Assembly: GCF_003258295.1 (NCBI RefSeq)
Contig: NZ_QKYN01000111.1
Span: 24,842 to 88,841, forward strand
Direction of reading: 5' to 3'
Origin: Streptacidiphilus pinicola
Lineage (GTDB): Bacteria > Actinomycetota > Actinomycetes > Streptomycetales > Streptomycetaceae
DNA length: 64,000 nt
Below are positions 37,324 to 44,747 of this stretch, in pieces. Every line of letters begins with the position of its first letter. Position 1 is the stretch's first letter. Under the pieces are notes generated by a model. The model was given only the letters and a program-made list of their open reading frames with translations, did no database searches and was not told the origin of the DNA. The translations under genes were made by a program, and so were the position numbers.

Positions 37324-37377
37324 TGATACGATCACCTCGCTTTGCGGAGCGGGCGGGTCCACCCTGCAGTGGCAGGG
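37324..37377 (+). promoter_or_regulatory. conservon promoter/leader element, copy A
   Basis: TGATACGATCAC, with a TACGAT -10-like box at 37327-37332, is followed by TTTGCGGAGC, GGGTCCACCC and the hairpin CCCTGC-agtg-GCAGGG (37362-37377). The element ends 39 bases before cvnA. The same element precedes the P450 gene at 43074-43128. Confidence 0.7.
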
Positions 37378-37416
37378 AGTTCGGCGGCCGGCTGTCAGAC
37401 GCCTGAAGAGAGTCTT

Positions 37417-38589
37417 ATGACGGAATACATCGAGAACCCAGCGCTGTGGGCTCTTGTCGTGCTCCTGATCATCGTGATCGCCGTCGTCGTCCGCCAGCGC
37501 AAGGCGGCCATGGCGTTGCGCCAGGAGATCACGGGGCTCAGGGAGTACTACTCCGACCTGGAGCACCACTACACGCAGTCCGTCGCCGCTGCTCAGGAGC
37601 AGGCAGAGGAAGCGACGAAGACCGTGCTGAAGTCGGCCATGCGGACCCTCCAGGGTCTCGCCGCCGAGCAGCAGTTGATCCTTTCGCGGCTGCAGGCCAA
37701 GCACGGGGAGTCGGTCATCCTCCAGGACCTGCTGGAGATCGACCACACCAACTCCCAGTTCGGCCGCCGCGCCCAGTCCATCGCGGTGCTCTGTGACGGC
37801 TGGCTGGGCCGCCACCGGGACAACGCCTCGGTCTACGACGTGGTGCGCAGTGCCCAGGGCCGGGTGCGCCACTTCCGCCGGGTGGAGATCCTCTCCCAGG
37901 TGGACTTCGGTATCTCCAGCCGCGCGGTCGAGCCGGTGGCGCTGGCCCTGGCCGAGCTGCTCGACAACGCAACGAGCTACTCCAGCCCGGACACGGTCGT
38001 CGAGATCAACATCCGCACCGTGCCCAAGGGCGTCGCGATCGTCGTCGACGACGCGGGCGTCGGCATGAACGACGAGGAACGCGCCCGCGCCGAGCGGCTG
38101 CTGAGCACCGACCGGGTCAAGAGCGTGGCAGGCCTGGGTAATCCGCCGCAGTTCGGCCTCGCCGTCATCGGCGTGCTCAGTGAGCGCTTCGGTTTCGAGG
38201 TGTCGGTGGACTCCACCTCGCCCTACGGCGGTGTGCGCGCGGTGGTCCTGCTGCCGCACGAGCTGCTGACCTCCATGCCCGAGAAGAAGGCACCGGCTGC
38301 TCCGATGACGCGCTCCTCCGTGCCACCCCCGGCGAACGGGCCCGAGCCCGTGCCGGGCTCCCCGACGACCTCCGACGGACTGCCGCTCAGAAGGCGCAAG
38401 CGTCCGATGGCGATCGTGCCGGGCTCCGCGCCCACCCCGCTCGCCTCGGCCCGCTCCGGCGCCGAAACCGCGGCGATCATGGGTGCGTTCCAGCGGGGCA
38501 CCCGGTCCGGCCGGGCCGTGCGCACGGACGACGCGGACCAGACGAGCAGCACACGTGGGTCAAGCAGTGAAGGGCATGAGTACTCGTGA
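37417..38589 (+). CDS. conservon protein CvnA-like sensor histidine kinase homologue
   Basis: The 390-residue protein has one N-terminal membrane helix (LWALVVLLIIVIAVVV), a coiled-coil segment, and a HATPase domain (LAELLDNATSYSSPDT, DAGVGM, QFGLAVIGVLSERFGFEV). The C-terminus is a disordered Pro/Ser-rich tail. This layout and the three following genes identify CvnA of a Streptomyces conservon, a membrane complex resembling eukaryotic G-protein coupled systems. The start ATG 37417 has GAAGAGAG upstream. The next gene begins within its stop (GTGA). Confidence 0.9.
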   Translation: MTEYIENPALWALVVLLIIVIAVVVRQRKAAMALRQEITGLREYYSDLEHHYTQSVAAAQEQAEEATKTVLKSAMRTLQGLAAEQQLILSRLQAKHGESVILQDLLEIDHTNSQFGRRAQSIAVLCDGWLGRHRDNASVYDVVRSAQGRVRHFRRVEILSQVDFGISSRAVEPVALALAELLDNATSYSSPDTVVEINIRTVPKGVAIVVDDAGVGMNDEERARAERLLSTDRVKSVAGLGNPPQFGLAVIGVLSERFGFEVSVDSTSPYGGVRAVVLLPHELLTSMPEKKAPAAPMTRSSVPPPANGPEPVPGSPTTSDGLPLRRRKRPMAIVPGSAPTPLASARSGAETAAIMGAFQRGTRSGRAVRTDDADQTSSTRGSSSEGHEYS

Positions 38590-38987
38590 ACGACGATCTG
38601 TCATGGATGCTCGACAGCGCCCTGGAGATTCCCGGGGCCCTGCACGCGGTCCTGATCTCGGCCGACGGCCTCCTGATGGCCCGTACCAAGGACTTCGACA
38701 AGGACGACGCGGACCGCGTCGCCGCCGCGATGAGCGGCGTCCAGTCGCTGAGCCGCTCCCTCGCCTTCTTCTGCGAGGACAGCAGCCAGCTGTGGCGGCA
38801 GACCCTGGTCGAGTTCGACGGCGGCTGGGTGTTCCTGATCTCCGCCGGTGACGGCGCCTACCTCGGCGTCTCCGCCGAGGCGGACGTCGACATGCAGGAC
38901 ATCACCTTCCGCATGCAGCAGTTGGTCGGCCAGCTGGGCAAGGTCCTGGTCGCACCGCCGCGCGAGAACCTGGGGGCGCATTCGTGA
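38586..38987 (+). CDS. conservon protein CvnB-like (roadblock/LC7)
   Basis: The 133-residue protein is of the roadblock/LC7 (MglB-like) family: HAVLISADGLLMARTKDF, then VFLISAGDGAYLGVSAEADVDM. CvnB proteins bind CvnA and the CvnD GTPase and can act as GTPase regulators. The gene overlaps cvnA (GTGA) and cvnC (four bases), so all are coupled. Confidence 0.92.
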   Translation: MNDDLSWMLDSALEIPGALHAVLISADGLLMARTKDFDKDDADRVAAAMSGVQSLSRSLAFFCEDSSQLWRQTLVEFDGGWVFLISAGDGAYLGVSAEADVDMQDITFRMQQLVGQLGKVLVAPPRENLGAHS

Positions 38988-39361
38988 ACGGGCCCGAGGA
39001 CTTCGAGCTCGAAGCCGCGGAGTTAGTGCGTTCGTACGTCATCACCAAGGGGCGTCGGCTGCCCGACGAGGATCAGCTCTCGCTGATCACCCTGGTGACG
39101 GCGGCACCCGAGCAGGTGCAGCGACCGCTCCGGCTGTCCCCGGAGGAACAGCGGCTGCTGGACGTCTGCTCCGCCGGCTACCTCTCGGTGGCCGAGATCG
39201 CCGGGCACACCCGGCTTCCGCTGGGCGTGGTGCGGATCATGCTGGCGGGCCTCACCGAGGCCGGCTACCTGCTCACCCGCCCGCCCGTGGCCCGTGCCCG
39301 TCTCGCCGACAAGGAGCTCCTGGAGGAGGTGCTCAGTGGTCTCCGGGCCAAGTTTGGGTGA
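38984..39361 (+). CDS. conservon protein CvnC-like (DUF742)
   Basis: The 125-residue DUF742 protein has VRSYVITKGR at the N-terminus and a winged-helix-like C-terminal part (LSVAEIAGHTRLPLGVVRIM, LTEAGYLLTRPP). In conservons it contacts the other Cvn proteins. Its start overlaps cvnB by four bases and its end overlaps cvnD by 26 bases. Confidence 0.92.
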   Translation: MNGPEDFELEAAELVRSYVITKGRRLPDEDQLSLITLVTAAPEQVQRPLRLSPEEQRLLDVCSAGYLSVAEIAGHTRLPLGVVRIMLAGLTEAGYLLTRPPVARARLADKELLEEVLSGLRAKFG

Positions 39362-39947
39362 GCGACCGGCGCTGCAGACGCGTGACTACGTCAGCGGCGG
39401 CGCCTCACAGACCGCCGTCAAGATCCTTGTCGTCGGTCACTTCGCGGTGGGCAAGACCACGTTCATCGGGTCGATCTCCGAGATCGAGCCGTTGTCCACC
39501 GAGGAGACGATGACCCGGGCCGGGCAGGACGTGGACGACCTCAAGGGGGTCCGGGGGAAGACCACGACCACCGTCGCCATGGACTTCGGCCGCCTCACCA
39601 TCAGCGACCGCGTCGTGCTCTACCTGTTCGGCACACCCGGCCAGGTGCGCTTCGTGCAGATGTGGGAGGACATGGCCCGCGGCGCGCTCGGCGCGCTGGT
39701 CCTGGTCGACCCCGAGCGGCTCGCCGACTCCTTCGCGGTGATCGACCTGATCGAGCAGTACGGCCTGGACTACGCGATCGCGGTCAACACCTTCGACGGC
39801 AACCCCGAGCGCGCCGAGGAGTCGCTGCGGGAGGCGCTCGACCTCCTCGACGACACCCCGGTCGTCACCTGTGACGCGCGCGACGAGCGGTCGTCGGCCG
39901 CCGCGCTGACCACGCTCGTCAGCTACCTGCTGGCGCGGGTCGGATAG
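39336..39947 (+). CDS. conservon protein CvnD-like small GTPase
   Basis: The 203-residue Ras-like GTPase starts at GTG 39336 (GGAGGAGG ribosome site inside cvnC). G-motifs: G1 GHFAVGKTTF, G3 LFGTPGQ (Thr-Pro in place of the usual Asp-x), G4-like VNTFD. Gly-Gln of the GTPGQ motif is kept. CvnD is the GTP-switch of the conservon. A convergent-gene terminator follows. Confidence 0.92.
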   Translation: MVSGPSLGERPALQTRDYVSGGASQTAVKILVVGHFAVGKTTFIGSISEIEPLSTEETMTRAGQDVDDLKGVRGKTTTTVAMDFGRLTISDRVVLYLFGTPGQVRFVQMWEDMARGALGALVLVDPERLADSFAVIDLIEQYGLDYAIAVNTFDGNPERAEESLREALDLLDDTPVVTCDARDERSSAAALTTLVSYLLARVG

Positions 39948-39996
39948 GCCGTCACCTCTCGTTCCGCACAGAGCTCTCCACCCAGTTCCACGCCGA

Positions 39997-40032
39997 GGGG
40001 TCGAAGCCGGGCAGCTGCCCGTCCTCGACCCC
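39997..40032. terminator. bidirectional terminator between cvnD and nucleotidyltransferase gene
   Basis: GGGGTCGA and TCGACCCC arms enclose an inner palindrome CGGGCAGCTGCCCG, followed by TTTCG, between the convergent genes. Confidence 0.8.
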
Positions 40033-40043
40033 TTTCGCGTGCG

Positions 40044-40895
40044 TCAGTACGCCGGCCGGGCGTCGTCCTGACGGTCCGACAGGCGGGCCCGCCAGTCGGT
40101 GAGGCCCTGCGTCAGCTCGCCGTCCGCGGGGGTCAGCCCGGGAAGGCAGCTGTCGATGTAGTGGACGTAGAGCGGAACGAGCTCGGCGAGGAGGAGCTCG
40201 GTGAGGCGCTCTGCCGGGTCCGGCCGCCCGTGGCGCGCACGGGTCGCGGCACGGACGAGTTCCGCTGCCACCGGTGCGGGTTGCGCGAGGTGGCGGTGGA
40301 TGGCGTCGTCGGTGGACCCGGGGTCCCCGGTGGCGGCGGTGTAGAGGAACCGGAGGGGGAGCAGGACGGCCTTGGTGAACCGCCTGGTGTCCTCCGCCAG
40401 GACCGCGGGGTGGTGGAAGTCGGCCAGGACGGGCGCCGGCGCGAGCACGTCCAGGGCGAAGCGGACGCTGTCGGTCAGCAGGGTGTGGGCGCTCGGCCGG
40501 GCGACCTCCGGGCGCACGTCCTCGCCGAGGAGCAGCAGGCCGCTCCGTTCGAGGTCGAGGCGGTCGACGGCCGGGAACCTGCCGTCGTGGCGGTTCGCGC
40601 GCAGGGCCGGCAGGGAGCTCCAGAAGACCGACAGGCGCCGGTAGGCGGCGTCCTTGGCGTGGAGTTCGCGGGTGACCTGCTCGACGGTCCCGGGGTCGTC
40701 GTCCTGGCGGTCCGCCAGGACGAGCCCGAGGTCGATGTCGCTGACGGCGGGGGCGAACCCCCCGTGCGCGAGGCTGCCGAGGGCGTAGGCCGCGACGAGG
40801 CGGTCGCCGAGGGTCTGCTGGAACAGCACAGCGCAGCGCTCGGCGACGGCGGTGGCGGAGCCGGCGTCGAGGGTCTCCTCGTGCGGTGTGCTCAT
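40044..40895 (-). CDS. nucleotidyltransferase-domain protein
   Basis: The 283-residue protein starts at ATG 40895, overlapping the upstream stop by four bases. It has a Pol-beta type nucleotidyltransferase core: YALGSLAHGGFAPAVSDIDL with the GS...DxD catalytic pattern, then a helical C-terminal domain like aminoglycoside adenylyltransferases. Such enzymes transfer AMP to hydroxyl groups of small molecules. Being the last gene of a coupled three-gene operon with a prenyltransferase and a diiron protein, it may modify or protect against that pathway's product; this is inference. Confidence 0.75.
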   Translation of the reverse strand: MSTPHEETLDAGSATAVAERCAVLFQQTLGDRLVAAYALGSLAHGGFAPAVSDIDLGLVLADRQDDDPGTVEQVTRELHAKDAAYRRLSVFWSSLPALRANRHDGRFPAVDRLDLERSGLLLLGEDVRPEVARPSAHTLLTDSVRFALDVLAPAPVLADFHHPAVLAEDTRRFTKAVLLPLRFLYTAATGDPGSTDDAIHRHLAQPAPVAAELVRAATRARHGRPDPAERLTELLLAELVPLYVHYIDSCLPGLTPADGELTQGLTDWRARLSDRQDDARPAY

Positions 40896-41533
40896 GCCGG
40901 CACCGCGGTGTCGCGGAGCGCCAGTTCGGCGATCCGGTCGGAGACCATGTTGATGACCTGCCAGGCGCGGTCGAGGAGGTCGGTCACCTCGCCGGGCTCC
41001 CACTCCTGGCGCTCGGCGAGGAGGCGGTAGCCCATCTCGATGTGCTCCTGGTCCGCCTCGTCGTGCAGCGCGAAGTAGGCGTTGCCGGGGAAGGCCAGGG
41101 AGCCGGCGTTGCTGAAGGTGAGGCTGCCGGCCTCCAGCACGAGGTGGGCCAGGACGACCTTCTGCAGCCCGGGCAGTATGCGGAACTGTTCGACGAACCA
41201 GGCGGCCCCGGCTTCGATCACGGGGTCCCAGACGGCGGTCCGGCCGGTGTCGTGGCTCTCGGCCAGGATCCCGTCGTGGCCGACCTCCTCATCCCGGTGC
41301 TCGATGGCGAGTTCCTTGAGCTGGGGGTCGGTCTCGTAGTCGGCCCGGACCGTGATCATCCGCTGGAACGCGCCCGACCACGGGGCCACATGGGCCATGA
41401 CGGCGTCCTTGGTGGCCGCCGGCGTCGTCGGGTCCTCCAGCAGGACGATGAGGCTGTTGCCGCGGTAGGCGCGGACGTGCTGCTCGTTGCGGTCGGCGAC
41501 TTCCTGCAGGGGAAGGGGCATCGTCGTGGTCAT
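40892..41533 (-). CDS. haem-oxygenase-like diiron protein (HDO superfamily)
   Basis: The 213-residue all-helical protein is annotated in relatives as iron-containing redox enzyme or TenA-like. Putative diiron ligands of the haem-oxygenase-like diiron oxygenases are visible: EHRDEEVGH (Glu-82/83, His-86), Glu-134 in VLEAGS, and the hallmark HxxxDxxH as His-157, Asp-161, His-164 in ALHDEADQEH. Known members perform N-oxygenation, C-C cleavage of amino acids or alkene formation. Both ends overlap neighbours by four bases, so it is coupled to the prenyltransferase and the nucleotidyltransferase. Confidence 0.72.
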   Translation of the reverse strand: MTTTMPLPLQEVADRNEQHVRAYRGNSLIVLLEDPTTPAATKDAVMAHVAPWSGAFQRMITVRADYETDPQLKELAIEHRDEEVGHDGILAESHDTGRTAVWDPVIEAGAAWFVEQFRILPGLQKVVLAHLVLEAGSLTFSNAGSLAFPGNAYFALHDEADQEHIEMGYRLLAERQEWEPGEVTDLLDRAWQVINMVSDRIAELALRDTAVPA

Positions 41534-42693
41534 AGGGATTCGACCTCCTGGAGGATTCCACGGGCCTGCCGTGGGAGCGGACTGGGCTGGGCGGTCAGTG
41601 GGGGGTAGATCGGGAACCTGAAGTAGACGGACACGTCGCCCTCGTGGCCGCGCGAGCGGTAGCTGACCAGCTCCTGGAGACCCCGGATGCGGTTCAGCGG
41701 CTGCGGCGCCACGGCCCGGAGCAGGGCGCGGTGGCGTTGCGGGTCCAGGCCCTCGTGCGCCATCAGTGCGCCGATCCTGGCCGCGGCTTCGGCGTCGGAG
41801 GCGGTGATGCTGGACACCCGGAAGTACGTGGACGACTCGTCGGCGCCGGCGGCGTCCGAGCGGAAGGCCAGGCAGGTCAGCGGGGCGTCCCCGGCGGCTT
41901 CGGGCGCCGTGCCGAGCAGAGTCCGGAAGGCCGAGCGGGCTCTGGCCGGCTCGTGGGAGCGGGCGAGCGAGGCCATCTGTTCCAGGACCGCGACGCTGCT
42001 GGTGTGGTTGCGGTAGTAGACCTTGGCCCGGGCCTTCGTGGCGGAGTCCAGGTCGAGGGCGAAGAACTCCAGTTCCCGCTCGACTCCGTCCGTCGCGGTC
42101 CCCCGGGCCACTCCCGCGGCGGTGTCGGCCCACGCCGGGCCCATCCCGAGGCGTTCCATCGCCTCGGTCACCAGGGCGAAACGTTCCTGCGGGGCCACCG
42201 TGTACAGCCCGAAATAGAGCTTGAAGTCCGGGGGATGCCCGGGCCGCCAGGCCAGCGAGTGCCACACCGGTATGGGCGTCAACTCCTCGCCTGCGCCCGG
42301 CGCGAAGACGTCGGCCACCTTGCCGTAGCGGTCCAGGCTGACCAGCGGCTCCCCGGCCAGCCGGTCCGTCAATCTTGCCGCCGCGACCCGGTTGGACGCC
42401 GCGGTGACGGGCCGAGAGGAGCCCAGGGCCTCGAAGAGGATGCGGAGTTCGGGTCTGCCTTGGGACCACTTCACCGACATCTCGGCGGGGAAGCCGTCGC
42501 TTCCGACGTACGAGGGGAACGGGCACGTCCGCCCGACGGGGATGTCGGCCCATGGCCGGAGCAGATCCAGGACCTGGTCCGTCACCGGGCCGGTCATGGA
42601 TCGTGACAGGCCGAGCCCGTCGCCCATCTCGGTCCAGCGTTCGCGGAGGAACTCCCCGATGGAACGCCCTTCACCAGAGAAGATGCTGTCCAC
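41530..42693 (-). CDS. DMATS-type aromatic (indole) prenyltransferase
   Basis: The 387-residue protein is of the dimethylallyltryptophan synthase family with the ABBA-barrel fold. Seen: PFPSYVGSDGFPAEMSVKW, then ELRILFEALG (first diphosphate-binding region), FKLYFGL and KVYYRN (basic/Tyr residues of the Tyr shield), and VSVYFRFPIYPP near the end. Bacterial members prenylate tryptophan or other indoles with dimethylallyl diphosphate, soluble and metal-independent. GTG 42693 is the likely start. The stop overlaps the diiron gene (ATGA). No tryptophanase or flavin monooxygenase, which accompany some bacterial DMATS genes, is present. Confidence 0.85.
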   Translation of the reverse strand: MDSIFSGEGRSIGEFLRERWTEMGDGLGLSRSMTGPVTDQVLDLLRPWADIPVGRTCPFPSYVGSDGFPAEMSVKWSQGRPELRILFEALGSSRPVTAASNRVAAARLTDRLAGEPLVSLDRYGKVADVFAPGAGEELTPIPVWHSLAWRPGHPPDFKLYFGLYTVAPQERFALVTEAMERLGMGPAWADTAAGVARGTATDGVERELEFFALDLDSATKARAKVYYRNHTSSVAVLEQMASLARSHEPARARSAFRTLLGTAPEAAGDAPLTCLAFRSDAAGADESSTYFRVSSITASDAEAAARIGALMAHEGLDPQRHRALLRAVAPQPLNRIRGLQELVSYRSRGHEGDVSVYFRFPIYPPLTAQPSPLPRQARGILQEVESL

Positions 42694-43204
42694 TCACCTA
42701 TCCAGTCTCCAAGCGCGCCGTCCCGTCCCCTGCGGGCGAATTGATCGTCCGTCGCACGCGGGACGAGGTCCTCGGCGTGGGGGAGTGTGCAGGATTCAAC
42801 GGGAGGTCGGCGCGGTCACCTTCAGCAAACTTCGCGGCGAATTCCGCGGGAAGATTGCATCAACGGATCACGACAGGTGCCCGGGGCGCACCATTGCGCA
42901 CACAAGTGAACTGTCCTGCGGGACACCGGAACCACTCCCTCCTCAACGGCCCCATGACTGCCCCGCGCGCCGTCCGGCAAACCTACTATGCGATGATCAT
43001 GGTGGGCCAGCCTTGCCGGCGGCTGTGCCCCAACGTCCGCCTCTGGCGCGGGAAGGGACCATTCGCGAACCGGTGATACGATCACACCGATTTTGCGGAG
43101 CAGGTGGGTCCACCCCGCGTTTGCGGGGCTGCAGCAGCTGGCCCCGCTGACCAGTCTCGTCAGCATTTCTTGCTGGCCCGCCGGCTTAGGAGCCACAGGC
43201 AGAC
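42694..43204. other. 511-bp divergent promoter region between DMATS operon and P450
   Basis: No gene is supported. The right part holds the conservon-type element (43074-43128) driving the P450. The DMATS operon promoter must lie in the left part; I saw no convincing -10/-35 pair. Confidence 0.5.
43074..43128 (+). promoter_or_regulatory. conservon promoter/leader element, copy B (P450 gene)
   Basis: TGATACGATCAC (GTGAT-acg-ATCAC palindrome), TTTGCGGAGC, GGGTCCACCC and the hairpin CCCCGC-gttt-GCGGGG (43113-43128). The hairpin differs from copy A at a paired position on both sides, so pairing is kept. One base is inserted relative to copy A, ruling out protein coding as the reason for conservation. 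Confidence 0.7.
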
Positions 43205-44539
43205 ATGGACGTTTCCTCTTCCGCCCCGGTGCCCCCGCCCGGCTGCCCCGCACACGGCCGAGTCCCGGTCTACGGGCCGGAGTTCGCTGCGGACCCGGAG
43301 GCCTACTACGCCTACCTGCGCAGCTTCGGGCCGACCGCGCCGGTCGACCTCGCCCCCGGCGTCCCGGCCACTCTGGTCACCGACTACCAGACCGCCCTGC
43401 GCCTGCTCCAGGACCCGGCGAACTTCCGCAAGGACTCCCGCCGTTGGCGCGACCTCGCGGAGGGCCGGCTGCCCGCCGACAGCCCGGTGGTCCCGACGCT
43501 GACCTACCGGCCGAACGCCCTGTTCAGTGACGGCGCCGAGCACCTGCGGCTGCGTCAGGCGATCACCGACACCATGGCCCGCATCGACATGCGCCGGCTC
43601 GCCCGGAGCACCGAGCAGGTCTCGAACTTCCTCATCTCCCAGTTCGGTCCCCGCGGTTCGGCGGATCTGCTCGGCGACTACGCCAAGCAGGTCTCGCTGC
43701 TGGTCTTCAACGAGCTGTTCGGCTGCCCCGCCGAGATCGGCGACCGGGTCATGTTCGGCACCTCGGGCATGTTCGAGGGTGTCAACGCCGAGCAGGCGGT
43801 CGGCGTGCTCTTCGGCGCCTGCGGCGAGCTGGTGGCGCTCAAGCGCAGCCGGCCCGGCGACGACGTCACCTCGTGGCTGCTGCAGCACCACGCGCGGCTG
43901 ACGGACGAGGAGATGGTCTACCAGCTCGCGCTGCTGCTGGCCTCCGGCACCGAGCCGCTGCGCAATCTGATCGGGAACACCCTGCACCGGGTGCTCACCG
44001 ACGACGGGTACGCCAACAAGGGCGGGCTGATCGACGAGGCGATCGACGACACGCTGTGGGAGAACCCGCCCATGGCCAACTTCGCCGCCCACTACTCCGC
44101 GAGCGACCTGGAGTTCGCCGGGCAGCACTTCCGGGCCGGCGACCTCTTCCTGGTCAGCATCGGCGCCGCCAACACCAGCCCGGCCCTGGCCAGCGCCCGG
44201 CAGTCGGGCAGCCGCGCGCACCTGTCCTGGAGCGCCGGCCCCCACGCCTGCCCGTCCAAGGACCCGGCCCGCCAGATCGCGGTCACCGCGATCGAGAACC
44301 TGCTCAACCAGCTCCCGGACGTCGTACTCGCCGTCCCCGAGCGGAGCCTGACGTGGCGTCCGGGCCCGTTCAGCCGCGGCCTGGCGGCCCTGCCGACGCG
44401 CTTCACGCCCGTGGAGGTCGCGCACCGTCCCGCCTCCGCCCCGTCGACCCAGGCGCCGACCGAGCCGGTCGCTCCGCAGCCCGGCAAGGCCGAAGGCGGC
44501 GGCCGGTGGAGCCAGTTCCTCAACTGGCTCAAGGGCTGA
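43205..44539 (+). CDS. cytochrome P450, CYP157-like, without EXXR
   Basis: The 444-residue P450 has the haem-Cys region HLSWSAGPHACPSKDPARQ (W in place of the usual F) and an I-helix LLASGTEPLRN. At the K-helix, where nearly all P450s have ExxR, it reads DDTLW. That is the pattern of the CYP157 family of Streptomyces, in which EXXR is replaced (EQSLW-like). CYP157 genes are typically the last gene of conservons. Here it is 3.3 kb from cvnD but has the same upstream element as cvnA. The C-terminal 40 residues are Pro/Ala rich. Substrate unknown; soluble enzyme needing ferredoxin. Confidence 0.88.
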   Translation: MDVSSSAPVPPPGCPAHGRVPVYGPEFAADPEAYYAYLRSFGPTAPVDLAPGVPATLVTDYQTALRLLQDPANFRKDSRRWRDLAEGRLPADSPVVPTLTYRPNALFSDGAEHLRLRQAITDTMARIDMRRLARSTEQVSNFLISQFGPRGSADLLGDYAKQVSLLVFNELFGCPAEIGDRVMFGTSGMFEGVNAEQAVGVLFGACGELVALKRSRPGDDVTSWLLQHHARLTDEEMVYQLALLLASGTEPLRNLIGNTLHRVLTDDGYANKGGLIDEAIDDTLWENPPMANFAAHYSASDLEFAGQHFRAGDLFLVSIGAANTSPALASARQSGSRAHLSWSAGPHACPSKDPARQIAVTAIENLLNQLPDVVLAVPERSLTWRPGPFSRGLAALPTRFTPVEVAHRPASAPSTQAPTEPVAPQPGKAEGGGRWSQFLNWLKG

Positions 44540-44560
44540 CCTGCCCCAGACGAGAGAAGA

Positions 44561-44592
44561 GCCCCCGCGGACCGTTCCCGGTCCGCGGGGGC
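44561..44592 (+). terminator. P450 terminator hairpin
   Basis: A perfect 13-bp stem GCCCCCGCGGACC/GGTCCGCGGGGGC with loop GTTCCC, then TTTCT, 21 bases after the stop. Confidence 0.92.
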
Positions 44593-44747
44593 TTTCTCGT
44601 GTGGCTGGGAGGAACCCCCTGGTTGATCACCCAGTCGCGGGGCTGTCGGACTGTGTGTGCGACCAATCGCCCGGGCGCCCGGGCCTTGCTTGAATCGACC
44701 CGCCTCACCACGTGAACGAGGCAGTCCGATTCGAGAGACCGAGGCAG

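Noticed and set aside
37196..37420. Open frame across the conservon leader (contains CGAGGST, also seen near the P450)
   Set aside because: The matching region before the P450 has a one-base indel and compensating hairpin changes, so conservation is at DNA/RNA level, not protein.
40892..42553. Continuous frame joining the diiron protein with an upstream extension inside the DMATS gene
   Set aside because: The upstream part is a wrong-frame reading of the DMATS gene; ATG 41533 in the ATGA overlap is the natural start of the diiron gene.
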